From the NCBI RefSeq assembly GCF_018604545.1, contig NZ_CP075896.1, positions 2,728,001 through 2,792,000 of the forward strand: a DNA stretch of 64,000 nucleotides, written 5' to 3'. Shown in pieces: positions 8,114 to 15,372 of the stretch (position 1 is its first letter; every line of letters begins with the position of its first letter). Made by a program: the position numbers and the translations under genes. Origin of the DNA: Streptomyces koelreuteriae (GTDB taxonomy: Bacteria > Actinomycetota > Actinomycetes > Streptomycetales > Streptomycetaceae). The notes under the pieces were generated by a model. It searched no databases and was not told the origin of the DNA. It was given only the letters and a program-made list of their open reading frames with translations.

Positions 8114-8468
8114 CTCGTACCCGGATCGCGCAGAGGTACGGGAACTCACCCCTGGGGATTACCCGCGCGGCTCGGCCGCGACGGTGTGCGCAGGTTTTCG
8201 CGTCCTCACCCGGGAATCCGTGAAAACCCTTGGGCGTACAGGGCTGGAAGGATTCGGCGGACTTTCCGGGGTGGGTCTTTTTGCCCGTTTGTCCGCAGCC
8301 GATTATGCGACGCATTACCAACTCTTTACGTTGCGACGCCGCAACCTTCCCGGGCTTCGAGCGGTAGTCACTGCGTCCGAGCCGGGGTGGTCAACAGCCA
8401 GTCGATCAACTCCCGGAGCCGGTCGGACACTTCACGAACCTCACTGTTCTCTCCGTCGAAGGAGCACC
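8114..8468 (+). promoter_or_regulatory. Intergenic region with hairpin and promoter of the exported-protein gene
   Basis: 355 bases without a gene. A stem of 9/10 matching bases (GGTTTTCGCG at 8193-8202 with CGTGAAAACC at 8219-8228) can terminate the upstream gene. The stretch after about 8270 is lower in GC and should carry the promoter for the next gene, which has GAAGGAG six bases before its ATG. No riboswitch consensus is recognised. Confidence 0.5.
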
Positions 8469-8915
8469 ATGTCCCTCCCCCTGACCCGCCGGATCGCCCG
8501 TGCCGCGCTCATTGTCGCTGCGGGGGCGGCTGCCGGGGTCGGTGCGGCCGGCTCCGCGAGTGCGGCCCCCGAGCTGCCGGCCAACCCGAACCTCGGCGGC
8601 CTGACCGCCCTGGACGGGGCGAACGTCGGCAACACCGTCGACGGCGCGGCGACGGACGTCAGCAAGTCCGCCGGTGACACCGGCGGCAAGGCCGTCAAGA
8701 AGGCGGTGCCGGCCGCGGGCAAGCTCGGCGGCAAGACGGTCAAGAAGGCCACGCCCGTCGCCCAGAAGGCGGCCGGTGAGGCGGCGGGCTCCGCCGGGCA
8801 GCTCGTCGGCGAGGCCGCCGGTTCGGCGCAGGGCGGTCTGCCGACCGACTCGCTGACGAAGGGCGGCGTGCCGTCCGCGAAGACGCTGCCGGCGAAGGGC
8901 CTGCCGATCGGCTGA
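8469..8915 (+). CDS. Small secreted Ala/Gly/Lys-rich protein
   Basis: A 148-residue protein with a clear signal peptide (LTRRIARAALIVAAGAAAGV, cleavage expected after ASA near residue 35). The mature part has low complexity: repeated KAV-KKA-P and GGK(A/T)VKKA segments (SAGDTGGKAVKKAVPAAGK then LGGKTVKKATPVAQK), followed by Gly/Ser/Ala spacers. It has no cysteine and no enzymatic motif. It is probably an extracellular or cell-wall-associated protein of unknown role. The start has GAAGGAG upstream. It is followed by an unusually long perfect palindrome. Confidence 0.8.
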   Translation: MSLPLTRRIARAALIVAAGAAAGVGAAGSASAAPELPANPNLGGLTALDGANVGNTVDGAATDVSKSAGDTGGKAVKKAVPAAGKLGGKTVKKATPVAQKAAGEAAGSAGQLVGEAAGSAQGGLPTDSLTKGGVPSAKTLPAKGLPIG

Positions 8916-8925
8916 CGCCGGTCCC

Positions 8926-8977
8926 GGAACACGGCGAAGGGGTCCAGGGAATTCCCTGGACCCCTTCGCCGTGTTCC
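8926..8977. terminator. 52-bp perfect palindrome between convergent genes
   Basis: Two 26-nt arms with no mismatch and no spacer; the axis is inside GAATTC at 8949-8954. It lies between the small secreted-protein gene and the convergent aminotransferase gene and should act as a bidirectional terminator. Confidence 0.88.
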
Positions 8978-9001
8978 GTTTCGCTGACGGCCCGCGGGGG
9001 G

Positions 9002-10093
9002 CTACAGGCGCCGTACGGCCGCCGCGATCCGCTCGTCCGTCGCCGTCAGGGCCACGCGGACGAACTCCGCGCCGGCCGTGCCGTAGAAGTCGCCCGGGGC
9101 CACGAGGATGCCTCGTTCCGCGAGATGGGCGACCGTGTCCCAGCAGGACTCGCCCCGGGTGGCCCACAGGTAGAGGCTGGCCTCGCTGTGCTCGATGCGG
9201 AAGCCGTGGGACAGCAGAGCCTCGCGCAGGAGGGCGCGGCGGGACGCGTAGCGCTCGCGCTGGACGCGGACGTGCTCGTCGTCGCTCAGGGCCGCCACGA
9301 CGGCCGCCTGTGTCGGCGCGGACGTCATCATGCCGCCGTGCTTGCGGATCTCCAGGAGGGGGCTCAGGACGGCCGGGTCGCCGGCCAGGAAGGCCGCGCG
9401 GTAGCCCGCGAGGTTCGAGCGCTTGGAGAGGGAGTGGACGGACACGATGCCGTCGTACGAGCCGCCGTTGACGTCGGGGTGCAGCACCGAGACCGGGTCG
9501 GCCTCCCAGCCCAGCTCCAGGTAGCACTCGTCGGAGAAGAGCAGGACGCCGTGCTCACGGGCCCAGGCCACGATCCGGGTGAGCTCCGCCTTCGACAGGA
9601 CCTTGCCCGTGGGGTTCGACGGGGAGTTCAGCCAGAGGAGCTTCAGGCCCTTCGGGTCCAGCTCCGTCGGGTCGTCGTAGACCTCGTACTCGGCGCGGGC
9701 CAGGCGGGCGCCCACCTCGTACGTCGGGTAGGCCAGGCGCGGGTAGGCCACCCGGTCGCCGGGGCCGAGGCCCAGCTGGGTCGGGAGCCAGGCGACGAGT
9801 TCCTTGGAGCCGACGATCGGCAGGACGTGGCGGTGGGTGACGTCGCGGGCGCCGAGGCGGCGCTCGACCCAGCCGGTGATCGCGTCGCGCAGCTCGGGCG
9901 TGCCCCAGACGGTGGGGTAGCCCGGCGAGTCCGCCGCGTCGACCAGCGCTTTCTGGATCAGCTCGGGGACCGGGTCGACCGGGGTGCCGACGGACAGGTC
10001 CACGATGCCGTCCGGGTGGGCGGCGGCCGTGGCCTTGAACGGCGTCAGCTTGTCCCAGGGAAAAGCGGGGAGACGGTCGGAGACTGCGGACAC
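9002..10093 (-). CDS. dapC: Succinyldiaminopimelate transaminase (DapC-type, PLP-dependent)
   Basis: A 363-residue fold-type I aminotransferase that would convert N-succinyl-2-amino-6-oxopimelate to N-succinyl-LL-diaminopimelate in lysine synthesis. Seen are YPTVWGTPELRDAI (substrate/PLP region), WLNSPSNPTGKV (the conserved NPTG loop), LFSDECYLEL (Asp binding the pyridine nitrogen), and SVHSLSKRSNLAGYR with the PLP lysine of the SLSKRSN motif. The GTG start at 10093 begins MSAVSDRLPAFPWDKL. The ferredoxin gene lies upstream on the same strand, an arrangement I recall as Rv1177/Rv1178. The roughly 310-base gap between them is highly structured. Confidence 0.9.
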   Translation of the reverse strand: MSAVSDRLPAFPWDKLTPFKATAAAHPDGIVDLSVGTPVDPVPELIQKALVDAADSPGYPTVWGTPELRDAITGWVERRLGARDVTHRHVLPIVGSKELVAWLPTQLGLGPGDRVAYPRLAYPTYEVGARLARAEYEVYDDPTELDPKGLKLLWLNSPSNPTGKVLSKAELTRIVAWAREHGVLLFSDECYLELGWEADPVSVLHPDVNGGSYDGIVSVHSLSKRSNLAGYRAAFLAGDPAVLSPLLEIRKHGGMMTSAPTQAAVVAALSDDEHVRVQRERYASRRALLREALLSHGFRIEHSEASLYLWATRGESCWDTVAHLAERGILVAPGDFYGTAGAEFVRVALTATDERIAAAVRRL

Positions 10094-10147
10094 GGATCTG
10101 GCTCACTTTCTGGTGCGTACGAGCCGTCGTAGGGCAAACGCCTCGGC

Positions 10148-10184
10148 CCCGTACGGCGATCAGGGCGTGATCGGGCCGTACGGG
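10148..10184. terminator. Hairpin upstream of dapC
   Basis: CCCGTACGGC-GATCA pairs with TGATC-gg-GCCGTACGGG: 15 bp with one 2-nt bulge and a 5-nt loop. On the minus strand it follows the structured element at 10191-10375 and ends 54 bases before the dapC start codon. It could be a terminator of an upstream transcript or a leader structure. Confidence 0.55.
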
Positions 10185-10190
10185 ACCTCA

Positions 10191-10375
10191 GGGCCTGCCG
10201 TTTGGATCAGGCCGCAGACGCGGGGCCCGGCACGCACGTCTGCGGCGTTGTCGTCGGTCGCCGACGCTCCGCGTCGACTCCCTCCTCCGCCTTGCAGCCG
10301 CACGCACCAGACCCCGCTCACCGGCGATGACGAGACACCGCCGATTCCCTGCGACCTGATCCAAACGACAGGCCC
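10191..10375. other. 185-nt structured element with 21-nt terminal inverted repeats
   Basis: The ends (10191-10211 and 10355-10375) are inverted copies matching at 20 of 21 bases. Inside is a perfect 10-bp hairpin (GCCGCAGACG / CGTCTGCGGC, 10211-10246). Two mutually exclusive small hairpins follow, at 10252-10266 (CGTCGG-tcg-CCGACG) and 10262-10276 (CGACG-ctccg-CGTCG). A short CGGCG/CGCCG pair lies near 10322-10343. There is no credible open reading frame. It could be a structured RNA closed by a long helix, or a small non-autonomous mobile element. I see no obvious target-site duplication. Confidence 0.5.
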
Positions 10376-10406
10376 AGCGGCGCGGTGTGCGGGCCGCTTG
10401 CGGTGG

Positions 10407-10724
10407 CTAGGCCTGTGGCGGCAGCGCGGCGATGAAGGGGTGGTCGCGCTCGATCAGCCCCAGCTTGCTGGCGCCGCCGGGCGAGCCGAGTTCGTCGAAG
10501 AACTCGACGTTCGCCTTGTAGTAGTCCTTCCACTCCTCCGGGGTGTCGTCCTCGTAGAAGATCGCCTCGACCGGGCAGACCGGCTCACAGGCACCACAGT
10601 CGACGCATTCGTCCGGGTGGATGTACAAGGACCGGGAGCCCTCGTAGATGCAGTCGACCGGGCACTCCTCGATGCACGCCTTGTCCTTGACGTCGACACA
10701 AGGCTGCGCGATGACGTAGGTCAC
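10407..10724 (-). CDS. fdxA: 7Fe ferredoxin (3Fe-4S / 4Fe-4S)
   Basis: A 105-residue bacterial ferredoxin. Cluster ligands are visible in PCVDVKDKACIEECPVDC (the 3Fe-4S/4Fe-4S pattern with the C-x7-C-x3-CP spacing of 7Fe proteins) and ECVDCGACEPVCPVEAI (the CxxCxxCxxxCP motif). The C-terminal tail EEWKDYYKANVEFF is typical of the actinobacterial FdxA/FdxC type. It carries electrons in the cytoplasm to redox partners such as P450s. The GTG start at 10724 is preceded by GAGGAGGAACGACAGC, a strong ribosome binding site. It stands immediately upstream of dapC, as in mycobacteria. Confidence 0.94.
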   Translation of the reverse strand: MTYVIAQPCVDVKDKACIEECPVDCIYEGSRSLYIHPDECVDCGACEPVCPVEAIFYEDDTPEEWKDYYKANVEFFDELGSPGGASKLGLIERDHPFIAALPPQA

Positions 10725-10864
10725 GCTGTCGTTCCTCCTCGATAGGGCGCTGGCGGGCCTCCTCAGGCTCCGCCGCCTGGCGCGCGGGAGCGCGGCGTCG
10801 TCGATGCCCGCCCCTAGTATCTCCGTTCTTGGGCATGATCCGAACAGGAGGGGTGTACGGACCT

Positions 10865-11881
10865 GTGGAAATCTCAGCCGGCGGGCGTCTCGAGGTGGCC
10901 ATCACCGCTGCTGACGTGGGCAAACGGGTCTCCGTACGGAGCTTGATCGAACACGCGGCTCCGGGTGAGAAGTTCACCGACACGGTCGGCGTTCTCACAT
11001 CATGGGACAGCGGTGTGCTGCTGATCACACGCAGAAGCGGCGAGAGCGTCCGCATCGCGGAATCCTCGCTGGTCGCGGGGAAGGTCGTACCCGCCGCTCC
11101 GGCGCGTCGCCGTGGTCCGGCCGCCTCGTACGAGGAGCTGGCCCGGGTCGCCGCGCGGGCCTGGCGGTCCGTGGAGAGCGAGCGGCTCGGAGACTGGGAG
11201 CTGCGGGCCGCCTCCGGGTTCACGCGGCGGGCCAATTCGGTGCTGCCGCTCGGCGAGCCGGGCCTGCCGCTCGACGAGGCGCTCGGCGCCGTCCGGCGCT
11301 GGTACGACGAGCGCGGGCTGCCCGCCTACGTCCAGACCGCGACCGGCGCCGAGGGCACGCAGGAGCTGCTCTGCGCGGAGCTGGAGGCGCGGGGCTGGGT
11401 GCGGGAGGTGACCGCCGAGCTGTGGGTCGGGCCGCTGGCGCCGGTCGCCGACCGGGAGGAGCCGTCCGGGGTCGTGCTGTCCCGGGAGGCGGACGAGGCG
11501 TGGCTGGCGCGGTACCAGCGCAAGGGCGTGAGCGAGGTGGCGCTGCGGGTGCTCGGGAGCGGGCCCTCGGTGTGGTTCGCGACCGTGCCCGGTGCCACGG
11601 AGGGTGCCGCTCCGGCCGCCATCGGGCGGTGTGTCGTCGACGGGCGGTGGGCCGGGTTCGCCGCCGTCGAGGTCGATCCGGCGCTGCGGCGGCAGGGGCT
11701 GGGCACCGCCGTGATGGCGGCGCTGGCCCGGCGGGCCCTCGACGAGGGGGCGTCGGCCGCGTGGCTCCAGGTCGAGGCCGAGAACGCGGGAGCGCGGGAG
11801 CTGTACGCCGGGATGGGCTTCGCCGCGCACCACGCCTACCACCACTACCGGGCGCCGGAATCCGGCGGCACCGGCCGGTAA
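10865..11881 (+). CDS. GNAT N-acetyltransferase with N-terminal SH3-like domain
   Basis: A 338-residue protein. The first 75 residues (VEISAGGRLEVAITAADVGK, then FTDTVGVLTSWDSGVLLITR) look like a small beta-barrel. The C-terminal 150 residues form a GNAT domain with acetyl-CoA-binding VDPALRRQGLGTAVMAALAR and the ENAGARELYAGMGF motif. The acceptor substrate is unknown. I chose the GTG at 10865 because AGGAGGGG sits 11 bases upstream. Starts at 10830 or 10835 lie before that site, and the GTG at 10853 overlaps it. The next gene follows after 30 bases on the same strand and may be co-transcribed. It diverges from the ferredoxin gene. Confidence 0.85.
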   Translation: MEISAGGRLEVAITAADVGKRVSVRSLIEHAAPGEKFTDTVGVLTSWDSGVLLITRRSGESVRIAESSLVAGKVVPAAPARRRGPAASYEELARVAARAWRSVESERLGDWELRAASGFTRRANSVLPLGEPGLPLDEALGAVRRWYDERGLPAYVQTATGAEGTQELLCAELEARGWVREVTAELWVGPLAPVADREEPSGVVLSREADEAWLARYQRKGVSEVALRVLGSGPSVWFATVPGATEGAAPAAIGRCVVDGRWAGFAAVEVDPALRRQGLGTAVMAALARRALDEGASAAWLQVEAENAGARELYAGMGFAAHHAYHHYRAPESGGTGR

Positions 11882-11911
11882 CCGATCGTCGCGAGAGGGC
11901 ACGAGCCAACT

Positions 11912-12763
11912 ATGCGTCCCCCCTGTCCCCCGTCCCCTGAGCGCTCCGCCGAGCTGCGGCGGCGCTTCGCCGAGGAGGCCCGCTCCGAGCGGCCCGATCT
12001 GTCGACGCTGTGCCTGCTGGTGGGCGCGGAGGCGGACCGGGAGCTGGACGAGGCGGGCCTGGATGCCGCGCAGGTCGAGCTGGACCGGCTGGCCGGGCTG
12101 CTGCCGTACCGGCCCGGCGGGCCGCGCGCCTGGGCGGTCGCCCTGCGCGAGCTGCTGGGTGAGCGGATGGGCTTCGGCGGCAGCCCGGCCGACTACCAGC
12201 GGCTGGAGTCCTCGCTGCTGCACGAGGTGCTGGTGCGGCGCAGGGGGTTGCCGATTCTGCTGTCCGTGGTGTGGATGGAGGTCGCCCGGCGGGCCGGGGC
12301 GCCGGTGTACGGGGTGGCCCTGCCGGGGCATTTCGTCGTCGGGTTCGGGCCTGACGAGGGGCAGGTGCTCGCCGATCCGTTCGACGGGGGGCGGGTGCTG
12401 ACGGGGGAGGACGCGGAGGTGCTGGTCGCCGGGGCGACGGGGGCGGGGATCGATCCGGCGATGCTGCGGCCTGCGGATCCGCTGGATGTGGTGCTGCGGA
12501 TTCTGAACAACGTGCGGGCGTGGGCCGCGGCTCGGCCGGAGCGGTCGGATGTCGCGCTGTGGGCGGTCGAGCTGTCGCTGTTGTTGCCCTCGCATCCGGC
12601 TCGGTTGCGGTACGAGCGGGCGCAGTTGCTGGTGCAGCGGGGGGAGTTCCTGGGCGGGGCCTCGGAGCTGGAGGCCTATGCGGAGGTGGTGGAGGCCGTG
12701 GATGAGGCTGCGGCCGAGCAGGTTCGGGGGGAGGCTTTTGCGGCTCGGGCGATGCTCAATTGA
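11912..12763 (+). CDS. Transglutaminase-like SirB1 family protein
   Basis: A 283-residue protein of the SirB1 N-terminal/transglutaminase-like family. The conserved core is ESSLLHEVLVRRRGLPILLS followed by VVWMEVARRAGAPVYGVALPGHFVVGF and LADPFDGGRVLT, where His and Asp of a papain-like triad would sit. The usual nucleophilic Cys is not evident, so a non-catalytic role is possible. The C-terminal part has a TPR-like helical repeat (ARLRYERAQLLVQRGEFLGG). Its function in bacteria is unknown. It is probably co-transcribed with the upstream acetyltransferase gene and ends at a dispersed repeat carrying a terminator hairpin. Confidence 0.82.
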   Translation: MRPPCPPSPERSAELRRRFAEEARSERPDLSTLCLLVGAEADRELDEAGLDAAQVELDRLAGLLPYRPGGPRAWAVALRELLGERMGFGGSPADYQRLESSLLHEVLVRRRGLPILLSVVWMEVARRAGAPVYGVALPGHFVVGFGPDEGQVLADPFDGGRVLTGEDAEVLVAGATGAGIDPAMLRPADPLDVVLRILNNVRAWAAARPERSDVALWAVELSLLLPSHPARLRYERAQLLVQRGEFLGGASELEAYAEVVEAVDEAAAEQVRGEAFAARAMLN

Positions 12764-12800
12764 CGCCTTCTCGCCGTGGGGGCTTGTGTCGCGTCGCTTG

Positions 12801-12856
12801 TGCGGGTGCGTTGTGGCTGGTCGCGCAGTTCCCCGCGCCCCTGAGGGGGCGTTTTT
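12801..12856 (+). repeat. Streptomyces dispersed intergenic repeat with terminator hairpin
   Basis: GTGGCTGGTCGCGCAGTTCC followed by CCGCGCCCCTGAGGGGGC and a T-run is, from memory, a sequence scattered through intergenic regions of many Streptomyces chromosomes. Its GCCCC-tga-GGGGGC hairpin plus GTTTTT would terminate the transglutaminase-like gene. It lies between convergent genes, as such copies usually do. Confidence 0.7.
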
Positions 12857-13469
12857 ACAACCAGCCCTTTTCGCGTGCTGTTCGGACCGCCTCTGCTCGG
12901 TTTCTCACCGCGAGCTTCTGGATGGCTGTGCTGAGGTAGTTGCGGACCGTGCCCTGGGAGAGGTGCAGGGTGGTTGCCAGTTCGGCGTTGGTGGAGCCGT
13001 CGGCGGCTGCTCGCAGGACCTCTCGTTCTCGGTCCGTGAGGGGGTTGGCGCCGTCGGCCAGGGCCGCTGCCGCGAGGGTGGGGTCGATGACGCGTTCGCC
13101 GGTGAGGACCTTGCGGATCGCGTCGGCGAGCTGGGCGGCGGGGGCGTCCTTGACCAGGAAGGCGTCGGCGCCGGACTCCATGGCGCTGCGGAGATAGCCG
13201 GGGCGGCCGAAGGTCGTGAGGATGACCAGCTTCACCGCCGGGAGCTCCTCGTGGAGGCGGGCCGCGGCCTCTATGCCGGTCGCACCGGGCATCTCGATGT
13301 CCAGGAGGGCGACGTCGACGGCGTGTGCGCGGGCCGCTTCCAGGACCTCGTCGCCGCGGGCCACCTGGGCGACGACCTCGATGTCCTCCTCCAGGCCGAG
13401 CAGAGCGGCCAGGGCCTCGCGGACCATCGACTGGTCCTCGGCGAGGAGGACCTTGATCGTGCGGCTCAT
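12855..13469 (-). CDS. NarL/LuxR-family response regulator
   Basis: A 204-residue two-component response regulator. Residues 1-120 form the receiver (VLLAEDQSMVREALAALL, phosphoacceptor Asp in VDVALLDIEMPG, switch Thr in LTTFGR, Lys in FLVKDAPA). The LuxR helix-turn-helix spans about 140-200 (LTDREREVLRAAADGSTNAE, LSQGTVRNYLSTAIQKL). Its ATG at 13469 overlaps the kinase stop by four bases. It is the last gene of an ABC transporter/two-component operon and probably controls that operon in response to envelope stress or drugs, as related DesR/LiaR-like systems do. No operator was identified. Confidence 0.93.
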   Translation of the reverse strand: MSRTIKVLLAEDQSMVREALAALLGLEEDIEVVAQVARGDEVLEAARAHAVDVALLDIEMPGATGIEAAARLHEELPAVKLVILTTFGRPGYLRSAMESGADAFLVKDAPAAQLADAIRKVLTGERVIDPTLAAAALADGANPLTDREREVLRAAADGSTNAELATTLHLSQGTVRNYLSTAIQKLAVRNRAEAVRTAREKGWL

Positions 13470-14635
13470 GCCGGGGATCCTACGTCCGCCGGATGGGCCG
13501 TCGGCACGCGGGCGACCAGGCGGAAGCCGTGCTTGAGCGGGCCCGCCTCCAGGGTGCCGCCCGCCTTGGCCAGGCGTTCGGTGAGGCCCGTGAGGCCGTT
13601 GCCGTGGCCCCCGCCCGGGCCGCCGGAGCCGTTGTCCTCGACGGTGAGTTCGAGCACCGGGCCGTCGAGGGTCTGGCGGGGCAGCAGCCCGACCGTGCAG
13701 CGGCGGGCGCCGCTGTGCCGTACGACGTTGGTGACGGCCTCGCGCAGGGCCCAGGCGAGGGCGGACTCGCTCTCCTCGGGGACACCGGCGAGGCCGGGCG
13801 GCTCGGCGGGCAGGTCGGCGGTGACACCGGCCGCGGTCAGGGCGACCCGGGCACCGGCGAGTTCGGCGGCGAGGCGGGGGCGCCGGTAGCCGGTGACGGC
13901 CTCGCGTACGTCGACGAGGGCCTGGCGGCTGACCTGCTCGATGTCGGCGACCTGCTGGGCCGCCTCGTCGGGCCGGCCGGGGAGCATCCGGCCGGCCAGC
14001 TCGCTCTTGAGGGTGATCAGGGAGAGGGAGTGGCCGAGCAGGTCGTGCAGGTCCCTGGCCAGCCGCAGGCGTTCCTCGTTGGCGGCGAGCTGGGCGACGG
14101 TGGCGCGGGCCTCGCGCAGGGCGATGGTGGTGCGCACGAGTTCGCGTACGCCGGTCATGGCGAAGCCGCCGAGCAGGGCCGGGATGAGGAGCCCGGACAG
14201 ATAGGCCAGGCCGTCGTGCGTCGCGAGTGCCACGGCGGTCAGCAGGGCGCAAGCGACCGGGATCGTCCAGCGGGCCAGGCGCAGGGGCAGGGCGGCCCCG
14301 GACGCGATCGAGACGTACACGAACAGCACCAGCCACTCGCGGCCCAGGGTGAGGGCGAGGAGCGTGGACTGGGCCGCGAGGACCCCGAGCGAGGCGAGCA
14401 CCAGGCCGTTGCGCTCGCCGCGGCCGGTGCGGAAGACCAGCAGCATGTACCAGGTGACGAACGCGGCCAGGCCCAGCCAGCCGAGGATCCGTACGCCCGT
14501 GCTGTGGCCGCCGTGCAGCAGGTCGGTGACGGGTGCGCTCAGATAGACCAGCCAGATGCCGGTCCACAGCGACTTCACCGCCCGCTGCCTGCGGTTCACC
14601 GGGCGCTGCCCGATACCGAACCCGACGCCGCTCAC
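13466..14635 (-). CDS. Two-component sensor histidine kinase (HisKA_3 type)
   Basis: A 389-residue DesK-like sensor kinase. Five or six membrane helices occupy about residues 20-165 (GIWLVYLSAPVTDLL, LVLASLGVLAAQSTLLALTL, ACALLTAVALAT, AYLSGLLIPALLGGFAM). They are followed by a dimerisation helix with the phosphorylated His in ARDLHDLLGHSLSLITLKSE, and a HATPase_c domain with LAWALREAVTNVVRHSGARR and NGSGGPGGGHGNGLTGL. It lacks a large extracellular sensor domain, so it probably senses within the membrane or through the ABC transporter. The GTG start at 14635 overlaps the permease stop by four bases. Longer frames upstream overlap the permease gene and are rejected. Confidence 0.92.
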   Translation of the reverse strand: MSGVGFGIGQRPVNRRQRAVKSLWTGIWLVYLSAPVTDLLHGGHSTGVRILGWLGLAAFVTWYMLLVFRTGRGERNGLVLASLGVLAAQSTLLALTLGREWLVLFVYVSIASGAALPLRLARWTIPVACALLTAVALATHDGLAYLSGLLIPALLGGFAMTGVRELVRTTIALREARATVAQLAANEERLRLARDLHDLLGHSLSLITLKSELAGRMLPGRPDEAAQQVADIEQVSRQALVDVREAVTGYRRPRLAAELAGARVALTAAGVTADLPAEPPGLAGVPEESESALAWALREAVTNVVRHSGARRCTVGLLPRQTLDGPVLELTVEDNGSGGPGGGHGNGLTGLTERLAKAGGTLEAGPLKHGFRLVARVPTAHPADVGSPA

Positions 14636-15372
14636 GCCTTCAGGGTGTCCTTCCGGTACAGCCAGGCCGCGCCGCCCGCGAACAGGACGAACGACACCAC
14701 GAGGACGGCGAGGTCCTGGACGTGCGGGGCGCGGCTCTGCTCGATGGCCTGCCCCAGGGCAGCGTACGCGTGCGTGGGAAGCCACTTCGCGATGTCCTGG
14801 AGCCAGGCCGGGAAGGTCGTCGTCGGCATCCACAGGCCGCCGAGCATCGACAGGCCGAAGTAGGTGATCATCGTGATCGGGCGGACCGCGTCGCCGCTGG
14901 CGAGGTAGCCGAGGGCGACGCCGAGCGCGGCGAAGACGAGGCTGCCGGCCCAGATCGCGCCGGTGAGGGCGAGCCACTGCCAGGCGTCCAGTCGTACGTG
15001 CTTCACGGCCGCCGCGACGGCGAAGACGATGACGATGGACGGCAGGCTGACGACGGCGGCGCTCGCGGTCTTGGCGAGGACGTAGCCGCGGCCCGGCAGG
15101 GTGGTCAGGCGCAGTTGCCGCACCCAGCCGCCCTCGCGCTCCTTGGCGATGCGCTCGCTGTTGCCCATGAGGACGGCCGTGAGAGCGCCGAAGGAGGCCA
15201 TCGAGACCATCATGTAGGTCGGCAGGGTCAGGCCGGTGCCGGGGAGTTTCGTGGTGCTGTCGGAGTTGCCCGCGATGATCAGGAACAGGATCGACGGGTA
15301 GATCACCGAGAAGAAGAGGAACTTGCGGTTGCGCAGGGCGCGAGTGAGTTCCAGTTTGATCAGGCTGTTCAC
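14632..15372 (-). CDS. ABC-2 type transporter permease
   Basis: A 246-residue integral membrane subunit with six predicted helices (FLFFSVIYPSILFLIIAG, YMMVSMASFGALTAVLMG, VVSLPSIVIVFAVAAAV, WLALTGAIWAGSLVFAALGV, MITYFGLSMLGGLWMP, AVLVVSFVLFAGGAAWLYR). NSERIAKEREGGWVRQLRLT is the cytoplasmic coupling region typical of ABC2_membrane proteins. It forms an exporter with the ATPase encoded just upstream; the cargo (a drug, lipid or peptide) is unknown. Four-base overlaps on both sides show tight translational coupling to the ATPase and the kinase. Confidence 0.92.
   Translation of the reverse strand: MNSLIKLELTRALRNRKFLFFSVIYPSILFLIIAGNSDSTTKLPGTGLTLPTYMMVSMASFGALTAVLMGNSERIAKEREGGWVRQLRLTTLPGRGYVLAKTASAAVVSLPSIVIVFAVAAAVKHVRLDAWQWLALTGAIWAGSLVFAALGVALGYLASGDAVRPITMITYFGLSMLGGLWMPTTTFPAWLQDIAKWLPTHAYAALGQAIEQSRAPHVQDLAVLVVSFVLFAGGAAWLYRKDTLKA

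Noticed and set aside
8114..8468. Possible ydaO-type (c-di-AMP) riboswitch ahead of a secreted protein gene, as seen before some Streptomyces wall-hydrolase genes
   Set aside because: Conserved ydaO sequence blocks could not be found on either strand; only a simple hairpin is evident.
10191..10375. Insertion sequence remnant in the fdxA-dapC gap
   Set aside because: Terminal inverted repeats are present but there is no transposase fragment and no recognisable target-site duplication; kept as an unexplained structured element.
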